Positions 33,669 through 41,680 of a stretch of 64,000 nucleotides of DNA are shown one piece after another. The notes beneath the pieces were generated by a model that was given only the letters and a program-made list of their open reading frames with translations, was not told the DNA's origin and did not search any database. The stretch comes from CBDBJR01 sp965206445. Lineage in GTDB: Bacteria; Pseudomonadota; Gammaproteobacteria; Arenicellales; Poriferihabitantaceae. The stretch spans positions 310,001 through 374,000 of the forward strand of contig CBDBJR010000001.1 in the NCBI GenBank assembly GCA_965206445.1, in the 5' to 3' direction. The first letter of the stretch is position 1. Each line of letters begins with the position of its first letter. Position numbers and translations under genes: made by a program.

Positions 33669-33737
33669 GTGCGTCTGATTGCAAGGTTCAGGTGCGTCTG
33701 ATTGCAAGGTTTGGGTGCGTCTGATTGTCACTTTTTG
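33669..33737. repeat. 23-bp tandem array (3 units) upstream of DUF4143 copy 2
   Basis: GTGCGTCTGATTGCAAGGTT recurs with ATTG at 33678, 33701 and 33724, an exact 23-bp period. A degenerate 22-bp unit seems to lie at 33656. The third unit diverges after ATTG. The core TGATTGCAAG matches the far units of the array at 13657-13817, so both DUF4143 genes carry the same kind of upstream array. Confidence 0.85.
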
Positions 33738-33974
33738 GGGCGGCCCGGTGGCCGGTGTCGCGGGTGGCATAGTGGCAGGCCCTCCCCGTTGGTTGCCGGG
33801 TCAAGAGAGGGCATTTTGTTGGCGTCAGCAAAATGGTTCAGGCGATATGGTTTTATTTGTATTGATAATTGCCCCCAATCTTCGGCTTCATCCGCGCGCT
33901 GCGTTTGGTAAATACCGCCTCGACGGCGCCGTCACTCGCTATACTCTCGGTTGCACTGCCCGCACAGCAATCCA
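33738..33974. other. Intergenic region at the right edge of the defence island
   Basis: This 237-bp region lies between divergent genes. TATACT at 33940-33945 could be a -10 box for the cyclotransferase-like gene, but no matching -35 was found. No tRNA, integrase gene or direct repeat marking an attachment site is seen. Confidence 0.3.
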
Positions 33975-34370
33975 ATGACCGACCCAATCACCGTATTTAT
34001 CTGCGGCTCCGCGTTGAGCGGCCAGCCGGACAACCACAACCTGCAAGGCGCCCGGCTGCTCGGCGCCGCCAAAACCGCACCGGCCTATCGGCTGCACAGC
34101 GTGGCCGACGGCTGGCATCCGGGCATTTACCCGACCGACACCGGCGGCATATCCATCTGCGGGGAACTCTACGCGCTGACCGAGGCGCAGTTTGCCCACC
34201 TCAAAGACAGCGAGCCGCCGAATATGTACCCGCATGAAATCACGTTGCTGGACGGCCGGACGGCAATCGCGTTTCTCTACCCGGAAGCGTTGATCAAACA
34301 GCACAACTGGCCGGATATTTCCCGCTATGGCGGCTGGCTTGCGTACCAGGCGGATCAAGGCCGGGGTTAG
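33975..34370 (+). CDS. Gamma-glutamylcyclotransferase-like / allophanate hydrolase C-terminal-like protein
   Basis: The 131-residue protein starts at ATG 33975 (MTDPITVFICGSALSG). The pattern of a FICGS strand, QGARLLGAAKTAPAYRLHSV, then GWHPGIYP and ISICGELYALT, is that of the gamma-glutamylcyclotransferase fold. It is closest to stand-alone versions of the domain found at the C-terminus of allophanate hydrolases. Substrate unknown. No urea or allophanate genes lie nearby. It converges on lpxD with 42 bp between the stops. Confidence 0.7.
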   Translation: MTDPITVFICGSALSGQPDNHNLQGARLLGAAKTAPAYRLHSVADGWHPGIYPTDTGGISICGELYALTEAQFAHLKDSEPPNMYPHEITLLDGRTAIAFLYPEALIKQHNWPDISRYGGWLAYQADQGRG

Positions 34371-34412
34371 GCGACGGCACCCCGGCGGGGGGTTCGAGCG
34401 GTCGGCGGCGGA

Positions 34413-35384
34413 TTATTTCAAGCCGAGATACAGCTTGCTCATCGCCCGGCGCCACAGCCGCGCCGGCTTGAGCGGCAGGCCGGCGTAGACGCCCGGCTGG
34501 CGGATATTTTTCGTGACCCCGCTTTGGGCCATCACGATGACGTCGTCGGCGACGGTGATATGGCCGGCCAGGCCCACCTGCCCGGCAAGCGTGACGCGGT
34601 TGCCAAGCCGGGTGCTGCCGGAGATGCCGACTTGCGACACCAGCAGGCAGTGCTCGCCGGTGACGACGTTGTGGGCCAGCATGACGAGGTTGTCGATTTT
34701 GGTGCCGCGGCCGACCCGCGTTTCGCTGAAGCGGGCGCGGTCGATGGTGGAGTTGGCGCCGACCTCGACGTCGTTTTCGAGTACAACCCGGCCCAGCTGG
34801 GGGATTTTGACGTGCTCGCCCTCGTGCTGCACAAAGCCGTAGCCGTCGCCGCCAAGGCAGACCCCGGGTTGCAGGATAACGCGGTCGCCCAATTGCGTGT
34901 CTTCGCGCAAGGTGCAGTTCGGGTAGATGTGGCAGTCGGCGCCAATCCGGCAGCGATCCATGATGACGACATTGGCGAATATCCGGGTTCGCGGGCCGAT
35001 TTCCACGCCGCCGCCGACCACGACGTTGGCGCCGAGCTGCGCCGTAGCGTCAATGCGTGCGCGCGCATCAACGACCGCGCTGGCGTCAATGCGGGTGGCG
35101 GCGCTCAGTTGCGACGGGGCGAAAACGGCGGCAATGCGGGCAATGGCGTACTCGGGATGCGCGTGGAACAGCATGGCTTTGCCGTCGATGCGCCATTGTG
35201 GACGGGTCACGAAGGCGCTGATGCGGCTCGCCGCCGCCGCCGCCAAATGCTTTTCTTCGGCGACGAAGGACAGCTGCCCGGGCCGGTCGTCCGCCAGCCC
35301 GCAGACGCCTTCGATCGGCTGCTCTGCCGGGCCCTCACAGTCGAGCTCGAACCGTTTGGCCAGGCTGGCAAGCGAATGCGGCAT
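34413..35384 (-). CDS. lpxD: UDP-3-O-acylglucosamine N-acyltransferase LpxD
   Basis: LpxD adds the second hydroxy-acyl chain to UDP-glucosamine in lipid A synthesis. The 323-residue product beginning MPHSLASLAKRFELDCEG has the N-terminal uridine-binding domain and then many left-handed beta-helix hexapeptides. The family signature GDGYGFVQHEGEHVKIPQLG and catalytic histidine region NLVMLAHNVVTGEHC are clear. I placed the start at 35384; the frame extends upstream by 27 codons of low-complexity sequence unlike the family. It stands alone, not in the usual bamA-skp-lpxD-fabZ-lpxA order, so it may be a second copy. It confirms a Gram-negative outer membrane. Confidence 0.92.
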   Translation of the reverse strand: MPHSLASLAKRFELDCEGPAEQPIEGVCGLADDRPGQLSFVAEEKHLAAAAASRISAFVTRPQWRIDGKAMLFHAHPEYAIARIAAVFAPSQLSAATRIDASAVVDARARIDATAQLGANVVVGGGVEIGPRTRIFANVVIMDRCRIGADCHIYPNCTLREDTQLGDRVILQPGVCLGGDGYGFVQHEGEHVKIPQLGRVVLENDVEVGANSTIDRARFSETRVGRGTKIDNLVMLAHNVVTGEHCLLVSQVGISGSTRLGNRVTLAGQVGLAGHITVADDVIVMAQSGVTKNIRQPGVYAGLPLKPARLWRRAMSKLYLGLK

Positions 35385-35533
35385 GGGCGCGCCGGTCAAT
35401 TTTCCACCCGCCGGAGAGCCGCCGACAGTCGGCGCCTGCGACCGCGCCGCTCGACAGCGGCACAACGGCGAGCCTCGCTGCGGTTCAACGCGGGCGCCCG
35501 GCTGTCAGGACGGTCGATTGCGGCGGCGAACGG

Positions 35534-36193
35534 TCAGTCGGGCTGCTTGACGATGCGCAGGTACGGCTTCAGGGTTTTCCAGCCCTGCGGGTATTTTTCC
35601 CTGGCTGCATCATCGCTGACTGACGGCACAATGATGACGTCGTCGCCGTTTTGCCAGTTTACCGGCGTGGCGACCTTGTGCCGGGCGGTCAGTTGCATCG
35701 AATCGAGAACGCGCAGGATTTCATCGAAATTGCGGCCGGTGGTCATCGGGTAGGTCATCATCAGCTTGATGTTCTTGTCCGGCCCGATGATGTACACCGT
35801 GCGCACCGTGGCGTTGGTTGCTGCGGTGCGCTCGCTGGCGGTGCCGGATTCGTCCGCCGGGAACATGTTGTACAGTTTGGCGATATGCAGGTCGGTGTCG
35901 CCGATCATCGGGAAATTGACCTTGCAGCCCTGGGTTTCCTGAATATCGTGCTCCCAATTCTCATGGTCGGCGACCGAGTCGATGCTCAGGCCGATCACTT
36001 TGCAGTTGCGCTTGCTGAATTCGGGGGCGAGCCGGGCCGCATAGCCGAGCTCGGTGGTGCACACCGGCGTAAAGTCTTTCGGGTGGGAAAACAACACCGC
36101 CCAGCCGTCGCCGACCCATTCGTGGAAATGAATTGTGCCGTGGGTGGTTTGTGCGGTGAAATCCGGAGCTTGGTCGTTAATTCGCAGGGTCAT
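35534..36193 (-). CDS. 1-Cys peroxiredoxin (Prx6 type)
   Basis: The 219-residue protein reduces peroxides through one catalytic cysteine. DFTPVCTTELG carries the peroxidatic Cys at about residue 45 with the conserved Pro and Thr. The resolving Cys of 2-Cys enzymes is absent. The long C-terminal arm (TPVNWQNGDDVIIVPSVSD, then YPQGWKTLKPYLR) is diagnostic of the Prx6 subfamily. A TTAA-rich leader and the 7-bp repeat tract lie upstream. It is monocistronic as far as visible. Confidence 0.93.
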   Translation of the reverse strand: MTLRINDQAPDFTAQTTHGTIHFHEWVGDGWAVLFSHPKDFTPVCTTELGYAARLAPEFSKRNCKVIGLSIDSVADHENWEHDIQETQGCKVNFPMIGDTDLHIAKLYNMFPADESGTASERTAATNATVRTVYIIGPDKNIKLMMTYPMTTGRNFDEILRVLDSMQLTARHKVATPVNWQNGDDVIIVPSVSDDAAREKYPQGWKTLKPYLRIVKQPD

Positions 36194-36318
36194 GGTGTGG
36201 TGCCTCAGGTTGGTGGGTGGGTGGGATTTTTTTCATTTTAAGGTAATCGGGGGGGTTTGTAAAACTCGGCGGGCGGCTGGGAGCGGGATTGGGGATTAGG
36301 AATTATGCCGCCTACGGC

Positions 36319-36423
36319 GGGAATTAGGAATTAGGAATTAGGAATTGGGAATTAGGAATTAGGAATTAGGAATTGGGAATTGGGAATTGGGAATTGGGAA
36401 TTGGGAATTGGGAATTGGGAATG
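36319..36423. repeat. 7-bp tandem repeat (GGAATTA/GGAATTG)n
   Basis: About fifteen copies of GGAATTA or GGAATTG run without interruption. A-type units dominate at the left and G-type units form a pure block at the right. A similar short motif (GGAATCAGGAATTGAGAATGG) appears at 38829-38850. Variation in copy number by slippage is expected. Confidence 0.9.
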
Positions 36424-36771
36424 GTCAGGGGGGTGTAGGCTGGGGCTATGGTCAGGTATGACGGTGTTGCAGGGGGCCCGCCACACAGCTATTGTACGGT
36501 TGAATCGGGACGGATTGGTGAGCGGAAAATCCGCGTGATAATCCCGAACGGCTGTCGCTGGCTTCCCGTCCGCAAGGCAACAGAGGTCGGTTAAAATGCC
36601 TGGACTACAAATCCCCCAGAGAGGTCTTGAGGATCATGCGGAACCTGACACCTTGTCAGGGGGGTGTATGGGTCCGGTCCCTTTGGCAATCAGCATTGGT
36701 TGGAAGCGGAATTGTGGTGGGGTTTGCAGGCTGAGGCCATGGTGGGGAATGACTGTGTTACAGGCGACCAG

Positions 36772-36838
36772 GAATGGGCTACTCGGTAACCCCCGGATGC
36801 GGTATCCGGTATAGTAGATTTACATGGCACTCTTCTTG
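36772..36838 (-). repeat. 67-bp dispersed repeat, copy 1
   Basis: This matches, in reverse orientation, the sequences at 40191-40257 and 41454-41520. The central part CGGATGCGGTATCCG can form a small hairpin. The two rightward copies lie just before transposase N-terminal coding sequence, so the repeat is probably the end of an insertion element. The outer edge of this copy is approximate. Confidence 0.6.
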
Positions 36839-36929
36839 GTGCGAAGTGCCAAAGGTTTTGAGCTTATGCACGGCGCTCGGCGGAGTCCTCCATGCGTATC
36901 AATTGCCTACACTTGGCGGACAGATATTT

Positions 36930-38387
36930 CTACTGCCTCAAGTGAAACTTTTCCCAAGGGCCAACACCAAACTGGCAATTGACTTCACCTCTACCTGAAT
37001 CGACTGTTTGTGTGACTCCAGTGCCATCCAAACGCAGAAATACACCGGGAAACTGTACAGATTCTATCGCAACGGTGCCGTCTGTTTGCGGTGCCAAACA
37101 AAACTTTTCCCACGGACCAACATCACATTGACAGTTTACAGTACCACCTCCAGAACTGATAAATTGGGTCACATTTCGACCATCCATACGTAAATATACG
37201 CCAGGAAAATGAACAGAGCCAATAGCAAATATATCATCACTCTCCTGTGGCACCAAATAAAAAACTTCCCACGAATGGACGCCCCACTGGCAGTTTACTT
37301 TCCCACCACCAGATTCTGAATAATTGACAGCACCTTGACCATCCATGCGCATAACCACATTAGGAAAGGCTACAGACTGAAAATGAATTGATTTCGGATT
37401 CAGCGAACCCAAATGCCATGGCGTATATTTGCACATAGTCCAGGAATTTGCTCTCATAATGCACGCTACACCACCTCCAGGTGCACAAGTTTGACAATTT
37501 CCATTCACCACTTTGTATATACCCGCTGTAGTTTTGCAGTTGCAACCGCTCTTTGTATACTCGTCTGGGGCATTGAAGATATGGCCGGTTTCATGGGCAA
37601 AAACCCGGTCAATATTATCAGGGCCCCAATTGCCGTTTGAATACTGCATACACAAATAGGTGCCTCCGGAGTAAGCGTATGCAAACCAAAATTGTGAATA
37701 TTTTACAAAAAATGCACAGTATGTCCAATCAGTAACTAATTTCCGTCGAAGTGATTCAACGTATTCCAATGGGTTGGCGAAATTCAATTGCCGCATGGTA
37801 GGGGCAAGCCAATACCTCTCCATATCCGTTCCATTTGGGTTATCCGGTAGTGTCAAGGTTACATGCTGTGTGTTGTAAAAAAACTGGATAGGCTTGGATG
37901 CACCTGCTGCATTTCCCAACCAGCTGAGTCCATTTTGAACGTCTGCGTGTACTTTTGTCACTTCATCGTTCGAAAACGCCAGCGGGCCAGGGCCAGAAAC
38001 AATGACGACCCCAACTGCAACTTTACCTGTAAGACGTTGGCTGGTTGGCATCCTCAAGGTAGCAGCCTGTGCGTCAAACTCAGGAAAAAGATCTTTGGGT
38101 GGGTTCGGGGGAAGTAATCCTTCGGCATCCCATACCAGGCCTTCATGAGGTCTGGCTGCTTTTGCAGACTGAAATTGAGCAGACTGTCGATGTCGAAAAG
38201 CCGCCAAGCCAGTTTTTTCATGACGATTAAGATTTTCTTCGTCAATGACTGGTGACGCTGGCGCCGCAGCACTTTTTTGGTGCACTTGGGAGATCACAAC
38301 AGATGAACCATAATGATGACTAACGTTTCCCGGTGGGGATTGTCCTGGTTGAAGCAGTACCTCTTCAAATGGTAGATCAGATTTCAT
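36930..38387 (-). CDS. Putative zinc metalloprotease with C-terminal fascin-like beta-trefoil
   Basis: The 485-residue protein carries HETGH at 265-269 in the context RVFAHETGHIFNAPDEY, a zinc-binding HExxH motif followed by Asp. Nearby cysteines (SGCNCKTTAG, GNCQTCAPG, ACIMRANSW, MCKYTPWHLG) form a signature known from uncharacterised bacterial metalloproteases. From about residue 335 three 50-residue repeats follow, each with FPGVxLRMDG, SGGGxVNCQ and VGPWEKF. Together they would make one fascin-like beta-trefoil, often a carbohydrate- or protein-binding domain. No signal peptide is evident. The gene is AT-richer than core genes and surrounded by element relics, suggesting transfer. Target unknown. 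Confidence 0.75.
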   Translation of the reverse strand: MKSDLPFEEVLLQPGQSPPGNVSHHYGSSVVISQVHQKSAAAPASPVIDEENLNRHEKTGLAAFRHRQSAQFQSAKAARPHEGLVWDAEGLLPPNPPKDLFPEFDAQAATLRMPTSQRLTGKVAVGVVIVSGPGPLAFSNDEVTKVHADVQNGLSWLGNAAGASKPIQFFYNTQHVTLTLPDNPNGTDMERYWLAPTMRQLNFANPLEYVESLRRKLVTDWTYCAFFVKYSQFWFAYAYSGGTYLCMQYSNGNWGPDNIDRVFAHETGHIFNAPDEYTKSGCNCKTTAGIYKVVNGNCQTCAPGGGVACIMRANSWTMCKYTPWHLGSLNPKSIHFQSVAFPNVVMRMDGQGAVNYSESGGGKVNCQWGVHSWEVFYLVPQESDDIFAIGSVHFPGVYLRMDGRNVTQFISSGGGTVNCQCDVGPWEKFCLAPQTDGTVAIESVQFPGVFLRLDGTGVTQTVDSGRGEVNCQFGVGPWEKFHLRQ

Positions 38388-39201
38388 GATTAAAATCCTC
38401 GTTTATGAGTGTTATTTGTTGCCAGCGCTATTTGAATTATCGGAACGTTTAGGAACGCCGTCTATGATGCTAGAGTAACCAGTAAACGTTATAATGAGAA
38501 TGCATAGATAAAGCGACCCACAGGGTTTTGAAGTACGATTTCATTTTGGATCCCTTCGTAGTTGTTGTTACGCAAAAGTGTGTAGCGGAATTAGTGGCAT
38601 TTAGATCGGATTTGCAGCGTCTTGTCAAGCACAAAATATAATATTTTTTTAATGATTTTTTTGTTTTGAAATTCAAATATTTAGAAGGGTTTTTTAGTTC
38701 AATTTACACACCTCCGCTGGCTTCCGGGGGGATTTATATGCTGTTTTTTGTTCATTCTGGCTTGTGTCTACTCTGGTTTTGGCTGTCTTTTTAGTCGGGT
38801 TGGGTACAATCGTGCTTCTCTATTGATGGGTGGGAATCAGGAATTGAGAATGGTTGGGGGCAGACCGAGGCCGGGGTCGGGTTTGGCGGGGGTACGGGCG
38901 ATTGGCTACGCGTGGACATGCCCCGGATGGGTTGCTCGGTAAAACTCCTGATGCGGTATCCGGGATAGTGGGGTTGTTTGGTATTATTGAGCCCGAAACT
39001 CCGTTTTTGCCAGCTCATACATTCCGGCGCGACGAAGGCGGCATCGGTGCAACTGAAGTGGTTCAATGGGCTTGTCGGTATCGAAACGCACTGTCGTTAC
39101 GCTATCGCGTTCCGGATAAACGTCGACCGATTCATAATATCCGAGTGATACGCCCGCTCGTATGCTGTTTAAATCTATGCGTCCACCAATACTTCTGCCA
39201 C
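38388..39201. other. Relic-rich intergenic region
   Basis: A short minus-strand frame near 38470-38676 includes a 24-residue peptide (MKSYFKTLWVALSMHSHYNV and four more residues) behind an AAGG, of uncertain reality. A second 67-bp repeat copy lies near 38917-38973. A minus-strand frame ending at 38984 encodes a plausible protein tail (RAGVSLGYYESVDVYPERDS, then VRFDTDKPIEPLQL) without a proper start, perhaps a truncated gene. I could not assign any of these. Confidence 0.35.
38917..38973 (-). repeat. 67-bp dispersed repeat, copy 2 (diverged)
   Basis: TGGGTTGCTCGGTAAAA and GATGCGGTATCCGGGATAGT align with the other copies, in the same orientation as copy 1. It is the most diverged of the four. 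Confidence 0.5.
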
Positions 39202-39366
39202 GCCGGCCCTGAACCGGCAAACCCGACAATTGCGCCGACAATACCCCAACCTCGGCAAGGCCAGATTCCATCTACTGCTGCAAGACTGGTGCGCACAACA
39301 GCGACTGCCGCTGCCGAGCGTCTCCACCATCGGGCGCATCATCGCAACTCTGTCAGTGCTTAACTG
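39202..39366 (+). pseudogene. Transposase relic, 3' part (copy 1)
   Basis: One plus-strand frame encodes RQLRRQYPNLGKARFHLLLQ, then DWCAQQRLPLPSVSTIGRII, a segment typical of the helix-turn-helix region of integrase-core transposases. The N-terminal and catalytic parts are missing. The frame ends at TAACTGCC. A near-identical piece lies at 40467-40629. Confidence 0.7.
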
Positions 39367-39561
39367 CCATGGGAAAATGCAGAGCGCGATGCTCCAATCA
39401 TCATCTTGAGGGTTCTACTTTTCCTGGGTTAGCTGAATTGCTACTAGCTGGAATTATTCGCGGTGCTGTTTTTGTCGTTTTTTGAGAGCTACCGCTCGAC
39501 TGATTGGCTCCATTTAATTGGCCGAGGGTCTTTAGAGTAGGCAGTAATGTTGCTGGGAGAT

Positions 39562-40005
39562 TCACTCCTGCTTTTTTTCAGGTGGGTCTATTCCTTCGAT
39601 TACAGTACTGATAGGAACACTTATAAATGCACCATTCAAAGTGAAAGGTTCGAAAATATTGATTATAAGGTACCTCTCTTTAGTTACATTTCCCTCTTTA
39701 TCCAGACCTTCACCATTAAGACTCTCATCAGCGTAATTAATCACCTCGAAAGTTGCTTTTAAATTCCCACATTTTATACCCTCTGGAAATGGGAGCGGCT
39801 CGGCTCTCACACTTCTAGCAACATCAACAAAGCTCTGAAAGTAATCACTTGACCGCTTAGCATCATCCCTGGTCCTGCATACAAAAACTCTTTCATTCTC
39901 GTATTTTTTATAGCGCTCTGCTGCCTCTGCCGACGCTATGGAACTAGCAAACATGACTAAAAATACCAAGATATTTAAAGCTATCTTGTCAAAAAAGTTT
40001 TTCAT
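39562..40005 (-). CDS. Small secreted protein, copy 1 (frameshift-truncated)
   Basis: A start at ATG 40005 gives a 147-residue protein with a clear signal peptide (MKNFFDKIALNILVFLVMFA ending near SAEAAE). The mature part has RVFVCRTRDDAKRSSDYFQS and ends GIDPPEKKQE. It is homologous to copy 2, which continues 50 residues further. Compared with copy 2, one base shift in an A-run causes the early stop; the alternative frame continues with sequence resembling the lost tail (RSESPSNIT). I do not recognise the family. Export to the periplasm is inferred from the signal. Confidence 0.7.
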   Translation of the reverse strand: MKNFFDKIALNILVFLVMFASSIASAEAAERYKKYENERVFVCRTRDDAKRSSDYFQSFVDVARSVRAEPLPFPEGIKCGNLKATFEVINYADESLNGEGLDKEGNVTKERYLIINIFEPFTLNGAFISVPISTVIEGIDPPEKKQE

Positions 40006-40262
40006 CTTAACTCCAGGTAAAGCAAGCTGTGCCATGTTTTAAGCAATATAGGTCACTTACTGATCCTGCCTGTATTGTAGCAGTATCGCCAATAAACACC
40101 TGCCCAATCTTTAGACATCCGGGAGGATTTTACCAGAACACATCGTGCATAAGCTCAGAAACGGTTGGCACTCCGTCCCAACAGGAGCGCGATGCAAATC
40201 CACTATACCGGATACCGCATCCGAGGGTTTACCAAGTAGCCCATTCAGGGCATGTCTGGGGG
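40006..40262. other. Upstream region of secreted-protein copy 1
   Basis: Holds the probable promoter of the minus-strand gene and the third 67-bp repeat. The same sequence occurs at 41269-41524 with few changes. No gene is seen. Confidence 0.4.
40191..40257 (+). repeat. 67-bp dispersed repeat, copy 3
   Basis: Runs from GATGCAAATCCACTATACCG to CCCATTCAGGGCATGTCT. It ends a few bases before the ATG of a transposase N-terminal frame at 40263. The core CGGATACCGCATCCG can fold into a hairpin. Its position suggests an insertion-sequence terminus or promoter. Confidence 0.7.
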
Positions 40263-40629
40263 ATGACTTCCAAACAGACCCAACACCGCCTTGCGATCGG
40301 GGAGTTCTGCAATCGGCACGGCAAAATCGCTGCCAGCGAGGTCTTTAAAGTCAGCATCCGCACGCTCTATCGCTGGCGTCAGACCCTCAACCGGCACGCC
40401 GGCAGTGCCGTCGCGCTCACGCCTGAATCCTGTGTACCGCACCGACGCAGGCGACCTGACCACCCCGCCGGCCCTGAACCAGTAAATCCGACAATTGCGC
40501 CGACAATACCCCAACCTCGGCAAGGCCAGATTCCATCTACTGCTGCAAGACTGGTGCGCACAACAGCGACTGCCGCTGCCGAGCGTCTCCACCATCGAGC
40601 GCATCATCGCAACTCTGTCAGTGCTTAAC
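40263..40629 (+). pseudogene. Transposase relic (copy 2), frameshifted
   Basis: The first 50 codons encode an N-terminal helix-turn-helix (TQHRLAIGEFCNRHGKIAAS, then EVFKVSIRTLYRWRQTLNRH). The C-terminal helix-turn-helix region follows in another frame (RRQYPNLGKARFHLLLQDWC). The two are separated by about 70 bp of degenerate sequence and the catalytic domain is absent. It resembles IS481-like or other integrase-core transposases. It is not functional. Confidence 0.75.
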
Positions 40630-40665
40630 TGCCATGGGAAAATGCAGAGCGCGACGCTCCAATCA

Positions 40666-41268
40666 TCATCTTGAGGGCTCTACTTTTCCTGGGTTAGCGG
40701 AATCGCTACTAGCTGGAACTATTCGTGATGGTGTCTTTGTTGTTTTTTGAAAGTTGCCACTCGATTGATCTGCTCCATTTAACCTGCCAGAATTTGCTGG
40801 AGTGGGCTGCAATGCTGGAAGATTAGCTCTTGATCTTTTTTTAGGTGGGTCTATTCCTTCGATTACAGTACTGATAGGAACCTGTATAAACGCCCCATTC
40901 AAAGTGGAGGGTTCAGAAATATTTACTATAAGATATCTAAATTCACTGATGCTTCCCTTTTTATCTAGCCCTTCGCTATTAAGACTCTCATCAGCATAAT
41001 CAATCACCTCGAAAGTTATTTTTGAAAATCCGCACTTTATACCCTCTGGAAATGGGAGCGGCTCGGCTCTCACACTTCTAGCAACATCAACAAAGCTCTG
41101 AAAGTAATCACTTGACCGCTTAGCATCATCCCTGGTCCTGCATACAAAAACTCTTTCATTCTCGTATTTTTTATAGCGCTCTGCTGCCTCTGCCGACGCC
41201 ATGGAACTAGCAAACATGACTAAAAATACCAAGATATTTAAAGCTATCTTGTCAAAAAAGTTTTTCAT
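40666..41268 (-). CDS. Small secreted protein, copy 2 (full length)
   Basis: A start at ATG 41268 gives 200 residues. The signal peptide is identical to that of copy 1 apart from one residue. The N-terminal 140 residues match copy 1 closely. The extra C-terminal tail is hydrophilic and disordered-looking (ANLPALQPTPANSGRLNG, FQKTTKTPSRIVPASSDS). Only one Cys pair or so occurs in the mature part (VFVCRT, GIKCG). The family is unknown. It is flanked by transposase relics, so the pair may have travelled as passengers or been duplicated by recombination between the relics. Confidence 0.72.
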   Translation of the reverse strand: MKNFFDKIALNILVFLVMFASSMASAEAAERYKKYENERVFVCRTRDDAKRSSDYFQSFVDVARSVRAEPLPFPEGIKCGFSKITFEVIDYADESLNSEGLDKKGSISEFRYLIVNISEPSTLNGAFIQVPISTVIEGIDPPKKRSRANLPALQPTPANSGRLNGADQSSGNFQKTTKTPSRIVPASSDSANPGKVEPSR

Positions 41269-41453
41269 CTTAACTCCAGGTAAAGCAAGCTGTGCCATGT
41301 TTTAAGCAATATAGGTCACTTACTGATCCTGCCTGTATTGTAGCAGTATCGCCAATAAACACCTGCCCAATTTTTAGACATCCGGGAGGATTTTGCCAGA
41401 ATACATCGTGCATAAGCTCAGAAACGGTTAGCATTCCGCCCCAACAGGAGCGC

Positions 41454-41520
41454 GATGCAAATCCACTATACCGGATACCGTATCCGGGGGTTTACCGAGT
41501 AGCCCATTCAGGGCATGTCT
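41454..41520 (+). repeat. 67-bp dispersed repeat, copy 4
   Basis: Near-identical to copy 3 and exactly 1263 bp from it. It again precedes a transposase N-terminal coding segment. Confidence 0.7.
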
Positions 41521-41524
41521 GGGG

Positions 41525-41680
41525 ATGACTTCCAAACAGGCCCAACACCGCCTTGCGATCGGGGAGTTCTGCGACCGGCACGGCAAAATCGCTGCCAGCG
41601 AGGTCTTTAAGGTTAGCATCCGCACGCTCTATCGCTGGCGTCAGACCCTCAACCGGCACGCCGACAGTGCCGCCCCGCCC
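41525..41680 (+). pseudogene. Transposase relic, 5' part (copy 3)
   Basis: Encodes QAQHRLAIGEFCDRHGKIAA, then SEVFKVSIRTLYRWRQTLNR, nearly identical to the start of the relic at 40263. Similarity is lost after HADSAAPP near 41680. The rest of the transposase is not found. Confidence 0.72.

Larger units (their letters stand above)
36194..36929. other. Non-coding stretch with simple repeats, hairpin and relic repeat
   Basis: No convincing gene occurs in these 736 bp. The stretch holds the 7-bp array described separately, a 7-bp-stem hairpin (CCTGACA-CCT-TGTCAGG at 36644-36660), and a copy of a 67-bp repeat near 36772. It looks like an accumulation of mobile-element debris between the peroxiredoxin and the metalloprotease. 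Confidence 0.5.
39202..40262. repeat. Tandem duplication, left unit (about 1.26 kb period)
   Basis: The order transposase 3' relic, secreted-protein gene (minus strand), 67-bp repeat and transposase 5' relic is repeated in 40467-41524. Corresponding points such as 40191 and 41454 are 1263 bp apart. Near identity outside coding regions indicates a recent event. Confidence 0.85.
40467..41524. repeat. Tandem duplication, right unit
   Basis: Second unit of the 1.26-kb duplication starting at 39202. It carries the longer version of the secreted-protein gene. Confidence 0.85.

Noticed and set aside
38791..39066. Minus-strand 91-codon frame in the relic region as a gene
   Set aside because: It crosses a 67-bp repeat copy, has no motif, and overlaps another equally plausible frame.
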